Source of the DNA: Tipula vernalis
Taxonomy: Eukaryota > Arthropoda > Insecta > Diptera > Tipulidae
Reading direction: 5' to 3'
Length of the DNA stretch: 64,000 nucleotides
Assembly: GCA_958295665.1 (NCBI GenBank)
Contig: OY282560.1
Coordinates: forward strand, 96,077,930 to 96,141,929
Shown here in pieces: positions 1-11,640 of this stretch. Numbering within the stretch: the first letter of the stretch is position 1; every line of letters begins with the position of its first letter. The notes beneath the pieces were generated by a model, which saw nothing but the letters and a program-made list of their open reading frames with translations, had not been told where the DNA came from and did no database searches. Position numbers and translations under genes: made by a program.

Positions 1-386
1 GATGATTTCGGCGTCAGTTGTGAGTGGCATTTTAACGCAACAGCTCATGGCAAGGGACCTTGCGATGGAGTAGGAGGTACTATCAAAAGAATGACGTCCA
101 GAGCCAGTTTCACCAACGAATAGAATGGTTAATTACCAATGCGGTAGAATTAATCAAATGGGCAAAAACCTTGAAGACTGACATGATTTTTGAATTTTTT
201 TCAGATGCTGAATATAAATCCAAATATATCAAACAAACTAGTACATTCCAAAATTTAAAAACAATAAAGGGAACAGTCGCATTCCTTCCAGGCTACTTAA
301 TTTTAAAAAAATATTCAAATAGTAAGATTATTGAAAACTTAAATTGTATATGTGAATATTTACAAACTTTTGCCTTTATTTTGTAA
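1..386 (+). pseudogene. C-terminal remnant of an HGKGPCDG-family transposase-like protein
   Basis: Frame 1 is open from base 1 and reads EWHF, then HGKGPCDGVGGTIKR, up to a stop at 121-123. The reading continues in another frame (from about 126), with NAVELIKWAK and a C-terminal tail ending at the stop at 384-386. The same block, with HGKGPCDALGG, recurs near 52.5 kb. From memory, this protein family is found scattered in insects, fish and cnidarians; the conserved Asp in CDG, together with an upstream SDG-x-x-x-QYKN block, suggests an RNase H-like DDE transposase, but that is inference. The N-terminal part lies outside the window. At least one frameshift makes this copy dead. It is followed about 60 bp later by a long terminal inverted repeat, so it is the last coding segment of a DNA transposon. 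Confidence 0.75.
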
Positions 387-446
387 TAAAATATTTTTTA
401 TCAATTATTGTTTCGAATTTCATTTTGAGATATAAAAAATTTAGAG

Positions 447-869
447 ATTGTCATATTTAAACGTATTTTGCAAGAAAACGAAACGAGATGATAGGCTGAT
501 TTTTTGGTATGTCGAATAGAACGAACTAGGAGGGGCAGGGGGGAGGGGGGAAACAACATGGCAGAAAACTCAAAAAGAACGTTTCGGCGGCCATTTTGGA
601 AAAAAAGAAATGAAAGTTGGTACCAGTTTTATAACTATTTTATAATCCCTATTCATTTATCTTTAAATTGAGCCCAATTTTATAATTTTGGGAACATTAG
701 TTTTTTTTTGTCTATATCAATAAATACAACACAATGTGCATACATTTTTGAAATATTTAACACCCTGTATCTTAAAAACAACAACAAAAAAAATCATGTT
801 GCATAAATTGTTTGTTTTACTCAGTGCTACACATTCAAAACATAAAATTAAAACATGACTTTCGGTCCC
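447..869. repeat. Right terminal inverted repeat of the long-TIR transposon
   Basis: This segment is collinear with the right TIR of the element ending near 43.99 kb. Shared blocks in order are CATAYTTAAACGTATTTTGC, a TTTTTTRGTATGT block, an ACACCCTGTAT block followed by an ACAACAACAA tract, and a final block ending CGGTCCC. The homology stops at CGGTCCC (864-869). The 3' flank between the pseudogene and this TIR (about 300-440) also matches the flank of the ORF at 39.4 kb. The intervening 500-720 region, with a G-rich run at 530-551, is more diverged. Confidence 0.7.
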
Positions 870-2479
870 TTATAAAGGGACTAAATATCAACTGAATTCT
901 TGACCGCCTGTTAGGTTCAGACTTTACTATAAATTCTATATTGTTTATTGCATCGAATTAAATGTAAGAAAATTACTTGCATGTTAAATTTGGACGTTTT
1001 TTGAGATTTCAAAACAGTCCGTTTATAAACTTAGTTGATATACAACAACAATGGAATAAATTGATAATATCTGTATCTATCTGTTACTTAAACAATTCTC
1101 AGACCTAAGAATTTCCATACATTTTGGCTTGGGTCTTTTGTAAAATTTTCTGAACAACCATTGTAAGCAGATTAATAAACTTTCAGCGTTCCTCTTTCCA
1201 GTCGAGTAAAATCCAAATTTAATTAAATTTAATGCCATCTTGGTCAAACTCTCTACAAATAAAATAACCTAAAATGTTAGCCTACTTTATTGAAGTGAAA
1301 CTGTACTCGAAACACTTCAAACTCCACATTGTTAAATTATATTAAAACTTTTAAATTCTAATTCTTAAAACACATCGTTGATTTAAGCTCGATATCAGAT
1401 GAAACTTTGCCTTACGACATTTACAATTTCTTTTTCAACATTTTTACAATGAAAGTCATTACACTCGAATTGAATTAAAAATTTATTAATTAAATGATTA
1501 ATAGAAAACAATTTAATTTTTATAAAACTTTAGAACAAAATATGTCAATTGAAGCCAATTAACTGTTATAGATTTGATTGGATACACTTTTGTTACATTC
1601 TCGATTTATAATCAAATAATCAAACCAGTTCCAATTGCGAAATTAAACCAAACATTCAATTCTACGTTCTATCTACTTTCCCTTGATTTAATTAAATGCA
1701 AAAAACAAAGCACAATGGCACAACAAGAATTTAACGACCCTCTTATCATAATCACTGAAACAACAATTAATGATCCATTAAATCAACAACTTTTTTTATT
1801 CTTTTTTTTTTTTTAAATCATTGAGAGAAAGTAAATAACTATCTATAAAACCATAAAAAATTGAAATTATAATAAATCTAAATAAAAACAGTAATGTAAA
1901 TATAGTGAGTGCAGTTTAAAAATCTAATTACAAATATTTTTCTGTAGATACATATATATAAATTATCCTTGAAAATAAGTATATCGTATTACATCAGATG
2001 TACATACTATATTACGTTTTTTTTTTGTTTGTAGTTGCTGATCTGCATTAAACTAGTTTATATTATAACAAATTGATTCAATTTCGATACATAAAAATTA
2101 ATAACTCAACACGATCAATTAAAATTATAAACATATTTTCTTACCCATGGTTCCCATCTAAAATGTATTTTGCGAAAACTTGAAAACGGTATAAAATTCA
2201 TCCATAATTTTAGTGGGAACCTAGCTTAACTGAATAACAAATAAATCGTTTTATTAATTTAAATTTTAAATTTTTTTTTAGCACAATTTTTGATTTACAA
2301 GTGGGATTATGAATCAAATGGGGAATTTGAAATATTTCAAATTTTGAGGTTAACAATCAGATTACATTTTTCATTGTTTACAGTGTGTTTAAAAAAGTTA
2401 CTGACAGGAAGTTAGTGTGAAATATTCAAAATTTGTAACATCTCGCAAGTATAATTGTTTTATTTGAAAATCGGATCAG
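870..2479. other. AT-rich non-coding stretch, no gene seen
   Basis: There are only short chance frames here. The sequence is AT-rich with several T-tracts (1797-1814, 2017-2027). Nothing in it resembles a coding exon, TIR or RNA gene. It could be intron or UTR of a host gene outside the window. Confidence 0.5.
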
Positions 2480-3850
2480 TCAATTAATTGAAAGTTTTAA
2501 TTCAGTTAATGCTACCAATTATTTTAATTCTGAAAATTCCATAATTTCGATAAATTTAGTAAATTCTTAAGTTAGTTAAATTTTACAAATCATTTAAATT
2601 TTTAATTTTTTAAATTATTTTAATTATATCCATTCTCTAAATTCTCCAAAATTTATAACTGTGCAAATTCGCCAAATTTCATAAATTCAGTAAATTTAAA
2701 TTTAGAAAATTTATTCTGAAAATCCGTATAATATAATGAATTCCAATTTTTAGATTCTTTTCCTAAGAACCACTAAATTCTATAAATAGAATTCTATGAA
2801 ATCTGTAATTTTATAATGTCGATTTTACTCTAGAGTGAAAAAAATTTTAAATTCTGTAAATTTTATAAATTCTACAAATTCTATAAATTTTATGAATCAT
2901 CTACGAACCTTTTTAATTCTTTAAACTTCAGAATTTCGAAAAATTCTGTAAATTTTGAAAATTATTTAAAATAACAATTCTGAAAATCTTACCTAATCTC
3001 TGAATTTTATAAAAACTGTAATATCTCTAAATTATTCCTCCGAATCTTATAGATTTTATTAATTTTGTTAATGCTATAAATTCTGCAAGATATCTAACTT
3101 CCATAAACTATTTTTAATTTTATAAATTTAATTTTGAAAATTTCTTATAACTAAAATGTCAGCTCCAGCTAAATTTTACTTACAAACTCTAAAATTTTAT
3201 AAATTCTGTAACTTCTAAAATGTCTTCCAAAACTCTAAACGTTATAATTATTTTGAATCTTACAAATTTAAAAAAATTCAATTAATTACGTAAAACTTTA
3301 TTGACTTTTTAACTTTAAATTCTGTGAATTTCATAAACTATACTATCTAAATTTTATAAATTCTCCAAATTTTGTAACCCCCTTCTAATTATTAACAAAA
3401 TCGAAAGTCTCTAGAAAATCTGAAAATCCTATTTTATCTTTAAAATCACTAATTTTTGTAAATTCTATAAATTTTTTAAATTCTCACTAAATTCTGCCTA
3501 AAATTTCTATCAAATCCGTGTTATGTAATTTCGTTTAATTTTGAAAATATAAACAAATTCAATAAATACTATCAATTTTGTAGATTCCTTAACTTTAAGC
3601 TTGAAAATTCTTTAAATTATATGAATTCTGTAAATGTTATAAATTCTAAAAATTCGATCAATTTTGAAAATTTAGTAAATTATTGGCGTTTCATAAATTT
3701 TAACAATAAATTTCGTAAATTTTATAAATTAAGTTACTGCTGCCGATTTTCTTAAATCTCTAAATTTCATAATTCTATAAAGGGATTAATATATACAACA
3801 TAAATTATGTAAATTTTGTAAATTCTAGAAAGATTTAAGCAGTTCAAATT
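2480..3850. repeat. Degenerate short-period repeat field (TTTATAAATTCT-like)
   Basis: Words such as AATTCTGTAAATTTTATAAA and AATTCTATAAATTT recur every 10-25 bp for about 1.3 kb, without a fixed period. This looks like a strongly decayed simple satellite or an expanded AT-rich tract. There is no reading frame of note. Confidence 0.65.
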
Positions 3851-4690
3851 TACAAGACACAGTATATCTGGAATACCAACTGGAGCGTTAACTGAAATCG
3901 GGTCATAGGGCATTCTCTGAATCCCGCGTAAAAGATACAGCATTTAATGTTAAATTCCAGCCAAACTTTTTCCAAATAATTTATTTTCTTTTAATTTCTT
4001 TTAGGGTTTTCTTGGTGTCGAAATGGGAAAGTTTTTATTTTCTAGTCCATCAGTAAAAATTTGTTGAATGAAAATTGGAATACTTTTGGAAGACAGTGTT
4101 GTTGCTAGTAAGGTTACTTATAAAATCTGAGTGAATTTTGCGAACGGCTAATTAGAAGAGGCATTTTATCTCATCTCGAGAATTATAAGTTGTTTTTAGT
4201 AGAATGGAATATTTCTTATTCGATAATGACGAAATTCGGTAATGGTGATAATCTTACGCTATTTAAACCTATTTCTGAAAATTTTATAATTACTCCCAGT
4301 AACAACGGCGATAATGCTGATTAGTAAAACCATACAAAAATAAATTTAAATAGTTTAACAATTTTTGGGCCGAACTTTACAATTATGTTTATAAATATAA
4401 AATGGAAATTTCAAAATTTTTTAAAATGGAAATTTCAAAATTTTTTAAAATTTGATATTTTCAATTTTTTTTTTTTTGTAAGTCCAAATTTCAATAAACG
4501 TCATTAACTGAAATATTCGGAAATTGAAAGTATCATAACCTAGAAAATTCTTCTTCGAAATATGTTTTGTAAAAGTTTCCCAAATATTTCAGTTCATGGA
4601 TGTCAATCGCATGGGGTACGAACTTCGTATGGAATCGACTCGATTCCGTTAATGAAGAAACTGTTCAAAGTAATTGAAATAAAAGAAAGG
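3851..4690. other. Non-coding stretch with a small 24-bp duplication
   Basis: A 24-bp unit containing ATGGAAATTTCAAAATTTTT is repeated twice in tandem at about 4399-4450. Otherwise this is unremarkable AT-rich DNA without a coding signal. Confidence 0.5.
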
Positions 4691-5350
4691 TATCTGCATG
4701 AAAAATTCGGTTTTATTTCCGAATCTAGATTGGATTAGTACAGTCAATTCAGCAAGATACATATGGTGCTAAAAACTAGAACAACACCAAAAATCCCCAA
4801 GCATCATCAGATAGGCTTTGAATAATATACTCAGTTTCAGAGATTAATCTATCGTCTGGTACCAAAACATTGATTTGTAAAAGGTTTTGTGAATTCAAAG
4901 AATACGCAGACATGCCTAAAAGTGCGATTGGACCTTGACCAACTAGTCCGAAATTAGTCAGACATAAATAAGGAAGCATAGTTAGGCACAGATCAAACCC
5001 ATCGCTAGAGATATAATCTACGTATTATATGGAAAATGAAAATGGAACTTAATCGATTAAGGAAATTCTAGATGTGAGATTGAAATGAGATTCTACAATG
5101 AGTTTTTCATAAATGGGCCACTGGAATGAAATTAGGCTATTTTTTATAATAAGTGTGAGATGGAAACAAGATTCTAAAATGATTGTTTCATAAAATTCCG
5201 GAATGGGATTCTAACATAATTTTTAGATAAATCCAACAAGAATGGAATTTGGTGACTTTTTAACCGATTTAAATGAAAAACGAGATTTTCTATTGAAATG
5301 CGAATAGAGTATTGCGAAGTTGGGAATTATAAAAGTACGATTTTTGCTGA
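4691..5350. repeat. Degenerate dispersed repeat resembling the 53.6-55.0 kb satellite
   Basis: Phrases such as GATTCTAAAATGA, TTTCATAAA, GGAATGGGATTCTA and GACTTTTTAACCGATTTAAA recur in this stretch. They match, with many changes, the phrases making up the 53640-54960 repeats (GATTCTAAAATGAATTTTCG, then a TTTCTTAACCG block). A 67-codon minus-strand frame at 4776-4979 matches nothing I recognise and is not called as a gene. Confidence 0.4.
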
Positions 5351-7524
5351 ATTCTTATTTCAAGACTCTTCTCCACAATTAGAAATCTTTGAACATCTTA
5401 CAAGTAACACAATTAAAATTTCATAGCTATAGGTTTTCACTTGCTAAATTGACTTGATCTTTTATAGCGACTATTTTCGATAATTCTTGAATCAATTGGA
5501 CTTTTCTAAATTAAATTCACTACATTTTGCAAATAGATTTGAACGAAATTTTTAAATAAAATTCAACATTTCAAGTATTTTTAAAATAGAATTAGATATG
5601 TTTGATTTATTTTCAACCAAATTTAAAGATTTTTAAGAATTTGTTTAGAAAGAAATAAACAACCGGAAGGCCATTACGCCTCCTTTAGAATAGAAGTTGC
5701 ATTTTGTCTTCGGTTTGCGAAAGTAATATTATTCTAAGAAAACTAACATTAAAAGCCAAACCATACTTGAAGACTACGCTCCGTCCACCCTGTAAAGGGA
5801 TTTTTAATTTTTTCAAACAGCCTGAAAAATTTGTTTGTATTGCAAACTTTGTAAACAAAACACAAACATTACTCACTGCAAATTTTTAATATTCGGAAAT
5901 TAGGAAGAAGTCGCACAATTCGAAGATCTATTTATTCAATTCACAATGCAACGGCCGATTTATGAGACTACAGGATGTCCAGTTGAAAGAACATTTTATT
6001 CTTGCCAATCTGTCGGTTTGTTTAATTCGACTTTCAAATTTCACGATCCCAGCCGATAAAACGATTCTCATCTTCGGCGCATTTCCTACACTGAACAGTA
6101 TAATGGTGACTACTGTTTGGACTCTAGTGTTTAGTGGCCGATTCAAGTTTTGACCACAGTCATTTACTGATACATATTCAATGCACGTACCACTAAAATT
6201 CAATGCTGATATATACAGGGCAAATAACAATCTTTTACGATAGAAAGGAAAGTAAAATTTGAAAAATAATTTTATTTCAAGCTGCATACCATATTAATAT
6301 GACACTAAACTTATCTGGATGATCAACTATTTAAAAGCATATTTATTATTTGAACTAAATTATTTCTATTTCAAAGAATAATAAATTTCTAAAAATTTTT
6401 AAATTTGGTTAGAATATTTCGTTAAATTAAAATTATAATATGTTTTAAATCTTGTTAAAAATAAATGAAACAACATGGCCGATTTATATTTAAAAATGTA
6501 TTGAACTATAAGAAGTATCTAAAACCAATCACCTTAATTCCAATTCTAATCGCTAAAGGCAGGGGAATTTATTTACAAAAAGTCCAGCATGTTTTTAAAA
6601 AAGTTGAATAACAAAAATAAATCGTATAAAATCGTAAGCAAATACGTCTAAGCGAAATTGAAAATGTTGAATTTTATTTGAAAATATGAATCCAATTTAA
6701 TTTAAAAATTTCGTCCACTTCCATTTGCAAAACGCGACGAATTCTGTTTAACTAAAGATTAATACAATTTGTCCACGACTATCGTATAATATACTCATTA
6801 TCCGTTTGTTTCTTCAATTATAATGATGTCCATTATTCACTACTAGTTTATCAGTATTCCCTTCTTCCATTATTCACTACTACCAAATAAAAATTTCATT
6901 TTTGAAATTTTATCTAGTAGTCTGTTGCTATTTTCATTATTATTAAATTGAAACGTCAAAATGTCGACGTAAATTAATTTAGATTTATTTAAAGGATTTG
7001 ATAATAAAATACAATTTTTTATCGGTCGTGGACAAAGTATCGTATTCTACTCGCTTATTATAATGGCTGTTATTATATACTCGTTGAATAATATGCTATT
7101 GCAAAAAGTTTTTTTTTAAGTGAAAATGGTAGGGGAAGTGTCAAATAGCTGCTCTACATTGTAAATATATTTTTGTACTCCTGTTTGGTAATAAGTTTAT
7201 TAAATAAGCTCTTGTTCGTGGAGAAAACAAATCAAAATGAATTTATTACTCTCGAATTAATGGAGTAGTGACAGATTAAATTCATTACTCACTATTTGAT
7301 ACCATCCTAATAGCTTATATAAGCTTTGGTTTTTATTTAAAAAAATGGGGAAACATTAAATAAAAAAATATAAAAATATTTGCAGGAGTAATGTTTATTA
7401 CTCTTTACTCATTCGGATTCCTCATGAGTAATAACTATCATTACACCTTGGTTGAATAATATACTATATTCTACCATTAAAAGGCTAGTTACCCCTATCT
7501 CTAACATTAAAACCACCAAGCGTT
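5351..7524. other. Non-coding stretch with one unrecognised open frame
   Basis: A 119-codon minus-strand frame at 5928-6287 contains four Cys and is longer than most frames nearby, but I recognise no family. It spans a TACAGGATGTCCAGTTG sequence at 5970-5986 that resembles a mariner-type end, so it may be transposon debris. The rest is AT-rich with no signal. Around 7253-7440 there are loose repeats of GAGTAATGA and its complement, also seen near 33.75-33.93 kb. Confidence 0.35.
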
Positions 7525-7686
7525 ATACCCTAGGCACACTGCTATTTAATAAAACCGATTTAGTGAATTTATGGAGATTAGCCGCAGTGTGTCAACCTCG
7601 ATTTAGCTGATCCCTTTGTTTTTGCATAGAAACTTAAACTTGTTTAGCTAAATCGGATTTATTAAAGCACAGTCTGTCTAGGGTAT
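7525..7686. mobile_element. Short MITE with about 40-bp TIRs
   Basis: The left end reads ATACCCTAGGCACACTGC and continues to CCGATTTAG. The right end is the complement of ATACCCTAGACAGACTGTG continuing to CCGATTTAG. The arms are about 40 bp with few mismatches around a centre of about 85 bp. There is no coding capacity and no clear target duplication. A shorter relative lies on the minus strand at about 29719-29785. Confidence 0.6.
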
Positions 7687-9000
7687 TACAAAATTATAAA
7701 ACCGAACAATCGGAATATTTACAAACTCTAACTATTTATATTAAGTTATCAATTGTTACTAAACTAAGAACAAATCAGTAAATATTTATTAGTCTAACAT
7801 AAATATTAAAGAGTTAATATTTTGTGCGCTTGGATTAGACAACATTTTAATCGAAAATAATGACTAGTAATTGTATCTTTCAATAAAACATTATTAAGAT
7901 GATTCATCACATCGTTCAAATATAATCTGCTCCGTATAGTGCGCGCAATATTAATTGTCACATTTCAAAATTTTATGTTTCTGTTTAAAACACGATGAAA
8001 TAGATACCGCGCGAGTACACCAAATAAAAAAATAAAAACATTAATTAATTATTGTATGTTTTAATGTAAACAAAAATTTTTTTAATTACTCGTAAAAGAA
8101 AACTCACTCATCAGATGGTTTACAAATTTCTTAATATTTAGCTTTTTATGAACATTAAGTGGATTGATTGGTGAGAATTTTTTTAATTGTTCGGCAATAT
8201 TAATCAGCATCTGCCTAAAATTAAAGATTTATTTTGAAATACATACTAATAATACTCGTATTTGTATTCCCTTGAACTTAATGATGATTTAAGAATTGTA
8301 CAAAAGGAGATTATGCATACATACAAAACCGCTGATGGGTGGCATTATTAAGAAATTCAACACCAATTGTTTATTTCGAACTCGATTGAGTCAATATTCT
8401 TGGGAAAAATGTTTTTTTAATTGATTAATCTAATTTAGCCAATTGATAATTTTAGTGGCGTCTTAAAGTCTTTCGTTGTTGTTTTGATTGAACGTCCTTC
8501 AATATTTTTAGTTTCTTTTTTATAGATTTTATGTAATCTTAAGTGGAACCCACAAATTAGAGATGAGATAAGCGATCGATAAATTTGAAAATTATTTGTG
8601 TACACACATTTTCACTTTCAATTATATATACGTGATGATAGTAATGATTTAAGTATAACAAAATAGTATTTTTTTTTTTTTTTTTAATTTTATTGGATAC
8701 GATCCAAAAATTTATTTTTTTCATGACATTTCTATAAAACATAATTCTAAGTTTTTTTGTTCTGTAAAAAATTGTATTCTTTGTTTATTCGCGGAAATTT
8801 GATTTGTCTTAGTCAACATGCTATTCCAGGTATATGTGTAGAGGCTAAAAGTTTTTGTGGTAGAAGCAGATTATTAATTATTCTAACATGAGAGTAGCAT
8901 CATAAAATTATATACGGGGCAAACATGTAGAATTCCTAAGTTTAAAGGCAACGTAAGAGATTTTAGTCGATAATCGCATATTTTTAACCCCTTTTTCAAT
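7687..9000. other. AT-rich non-coding stretch
   Basis: No coding frame, TIR or RNA gene is recognised. A 15-base A/T run near 8671-8685 accounts for the only longer minus-strand frame, which is low-complexity. Confidence 0.5.
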
Positions 9001-9690
9001 TTAGCATGAACGATGTCTGGGTGGTTCAACTTCTTCAAAGGTCAGAAAGTTTAAATTTGGTATACAACTTTTATCTCATGATACACTTTCAACAATCAAA
9101 ATTTGGTGCATTCTAGCGTTTTCCGTGTGGTTCAACTTCTTTAATGTAATTTTTGCCTTTACACTAGAAAGTTTAAATTTGGCACACAACTTCTATCTCG
9201 TGCTACATTTTCATCCTCTCATTAAATTTGACATGAGAGATTTCTGTGTGGTTCAACTTCTTGAAATTCATTTTGATCCATACACTAGAGAATTATGAAT
9301 TACCTCTTTCATTAAATCTGACATGATCGTTTTTTGGGCCAATCAGATTCTTGAAGATATTTTGTCCATACTCTACAAAGTTTAGATTTGGCAAACAACT
9401 TTATTTCTCGTGAGACATTTTCAACTACCAAAAACTGTCAGTTTCTGGATTACCCCCTCTTATTAAATTTTTGAGCGATATCTGTGTGGTTCAGCTTCTT
9501 TAAGGTGCCACTTCGCCAGATACTAGAAAATTTAAATTTGGCATAAAACTTTTATCTCATGAGACACTTTCAAGTACCAAAACTTGGCAGAATCTGGATT
9601 ATCCTTTCTCATTCAATTCGACATGAGCGATTTCTGCTGTGTGGTTTAAGTTCTTTAAGATCATTTTTCAGCTCGAAAACTAGGAAGAGC
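9001..9690. repeat. Degenerate tandem repeat, six copies of about 90-155 bp
   Basis: Copies start at the phrase GTGTGGTTCAACTTCTT or variants at about 9020, 9125, 9246, 9331 (most diverged), 9483 and 9639. Each is followed by AGAAAGTTTAAATTTGGCA, ACAACTTTTATCTCGTGA and a CATTAAATTTGACATGA block. Spacing varies through internal insertions and losses. There is no open frame. It is an old minisatellite-like array of unknown origin. Confidence 0.75.
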
Positions 9691-11640
9691 TACGCACTTG
9701 AATTTCAGTCCAAGGTCGTAAAATGACCCATTTTTCCGGATGATCTAACTGTCGCTCAAATCAATTTTGCAAGCAACATATTGCAAATATCAATGGCTAT
9801 GGAATATTAAAATGGCTTTTCCAGCAGTAGGGAGAAGTACCATGGCAGAAGGCAAAAAGACTGCAGAAATTGCCGTTCAGTCTTACTTTTATATTCAGGA
9901 GGTATGAATCTAAATTTTTTGCCAGATAAAAGCTTTGTGAATATTGGTACTAAAAAAGATATTTCGAACGACCTTTAACTCAACGTGCCCAACTTCATAA
10001 AATCCAGACGTTTTTAATGTTTCAGATCTTTAACGGAGGGAGATTTTAGTATCATAGAATTTTCTACATTAGAATATGACGTAACAGAACAGACAGATGG
10101 CAATAAGTGTTCATTTCATCGATGGACAAGAGAAATAACCAGTGTGATTCTTAACATGTTTAATAAGTCAAAAAACGAACACATCATTAATATACATATA
10201 AACATCTAAGAACTAAATAAAATAATAAAATTAGCTATACCTACGCGTCTAATTAATTCACATTTTTATCAAGATTTTAAATTTAATTTAAATAAATTGC
10301 GCACACATCTCTAAATTACTTACGATAAATTTCAATTATATACAATTAGCCGATAATTTTTTAATTTAATATTTTCATCTCGTCCAACTAAAAAATTAAA
10401 AAAAACTAAAAATTTCCATAAGCGCGCGCGAAACATTTTATAGTAATTAGGTCGACATTTTAGACATCGATTAAAATTATTTATAGACCCATAATTTTAA
10501 TGAGTGCGCGCATCATCACATTTCATTAATCATCCGAGAATTATAAAATAATTATATTAAACATATTAAATATAATAGTTTAGTAATAAAAAAACATTAT
10601 CGGGTGTGGTTTAATATAAATATGCGACAAAATTTTATCCATATGTGAAAAGTATAAAAATTAATTTGTACATAAGTAAATTTCGTACATAATATGGGGT
10701 ACTCCTTTATTTGAATGGTGGCGTTGATGCGTACTTACTAAACACAAATATACAAGCAAATATCAAATCAATCAAAATACTGCTAATGATATTATGTACT
10801 TATATACAGACAACTTACAGCATGCGTAAACAATTATAAGATAAACAACATAAATTCTGCATCCTTGCACCCGTTGACGCACGAAGTTGTTTATACCACC
10901 CAGACGCAAAACTACAAGAAAAATATGCATATACACAAACTAAAAGGTTATTAACCGCGTCACATGAGGGAGTGAAATTTAAAAAAAAGCGTCAAAACAA
11001 AAATTGTAAAATTTAATAACCGGAAACGAGTAAAAATTATGATAATTTCCGTATATCGCGTATACGAGTACATTAAAAAAAAAATACATCTTCATTACGA
11101 TTTACGATGATATCTCGAGGACATTACACACATTGCGTCTTTAAACAATAATTTTCTTTCAAGGATTTATTTTAAGATGTCGAAACGGATTATACACTAA
11201 ACAAAAATATTTTTATATGGATCAAAGACAAATTTATCTATAAAGCACTAAGCGTATTTATGTATAATTCAGCTGTTTCATTTTAAATGTATGTATGTAT
11301 GTACACATATATACCCTAAGATTTGTAAAACTTTAAAATTTTTGAGTTAATTTTTAATTTATTTATTGATTGTTTTTGTAATTTGTAATCAAAATATAAT
11401 ACGATCTCATAAATTATTTATTTTTCATTTTTAGCGTAAATATTCGTATATTAACGTTTCATATTGGGTCACTCTCGCGCGCGTAAAGTAGTTGAAATGA
11501 CATAAACAAAATATTAATTCTATTTGATTTATTATACCAAATGGGTCATGATGATGTTGAAAACTAACATTTTAATTATGTTAAAAGATTAAGAAGGTTA
11601 TACAATAAATTACAGCTTGTGGATTGTATTTTAGAATATT
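9691..11640. other. AT-rich non-coding stretch with islands of GCGCGC
   Basis: Short CG-alternating islands occur at 10422-10429, 10505-10511 and 11475-11482 within very AT-rich sequence, plus a (GTAT)n microsatellite near 11286-11302. No exon or RNA gene can be supported. The texture, with many ATAAA and TTTAT words and rare CG islands, resembles the 36.5-38.2 kb stretch and would fit introns or UTRs. Confidence 0.4.

Noticed and set aside
1574..1816. 80-codon plus-strand frame ending in poly-Phe
   Set aside because: Low complexity, ends in a T-run, no conserved motif and no splice context.
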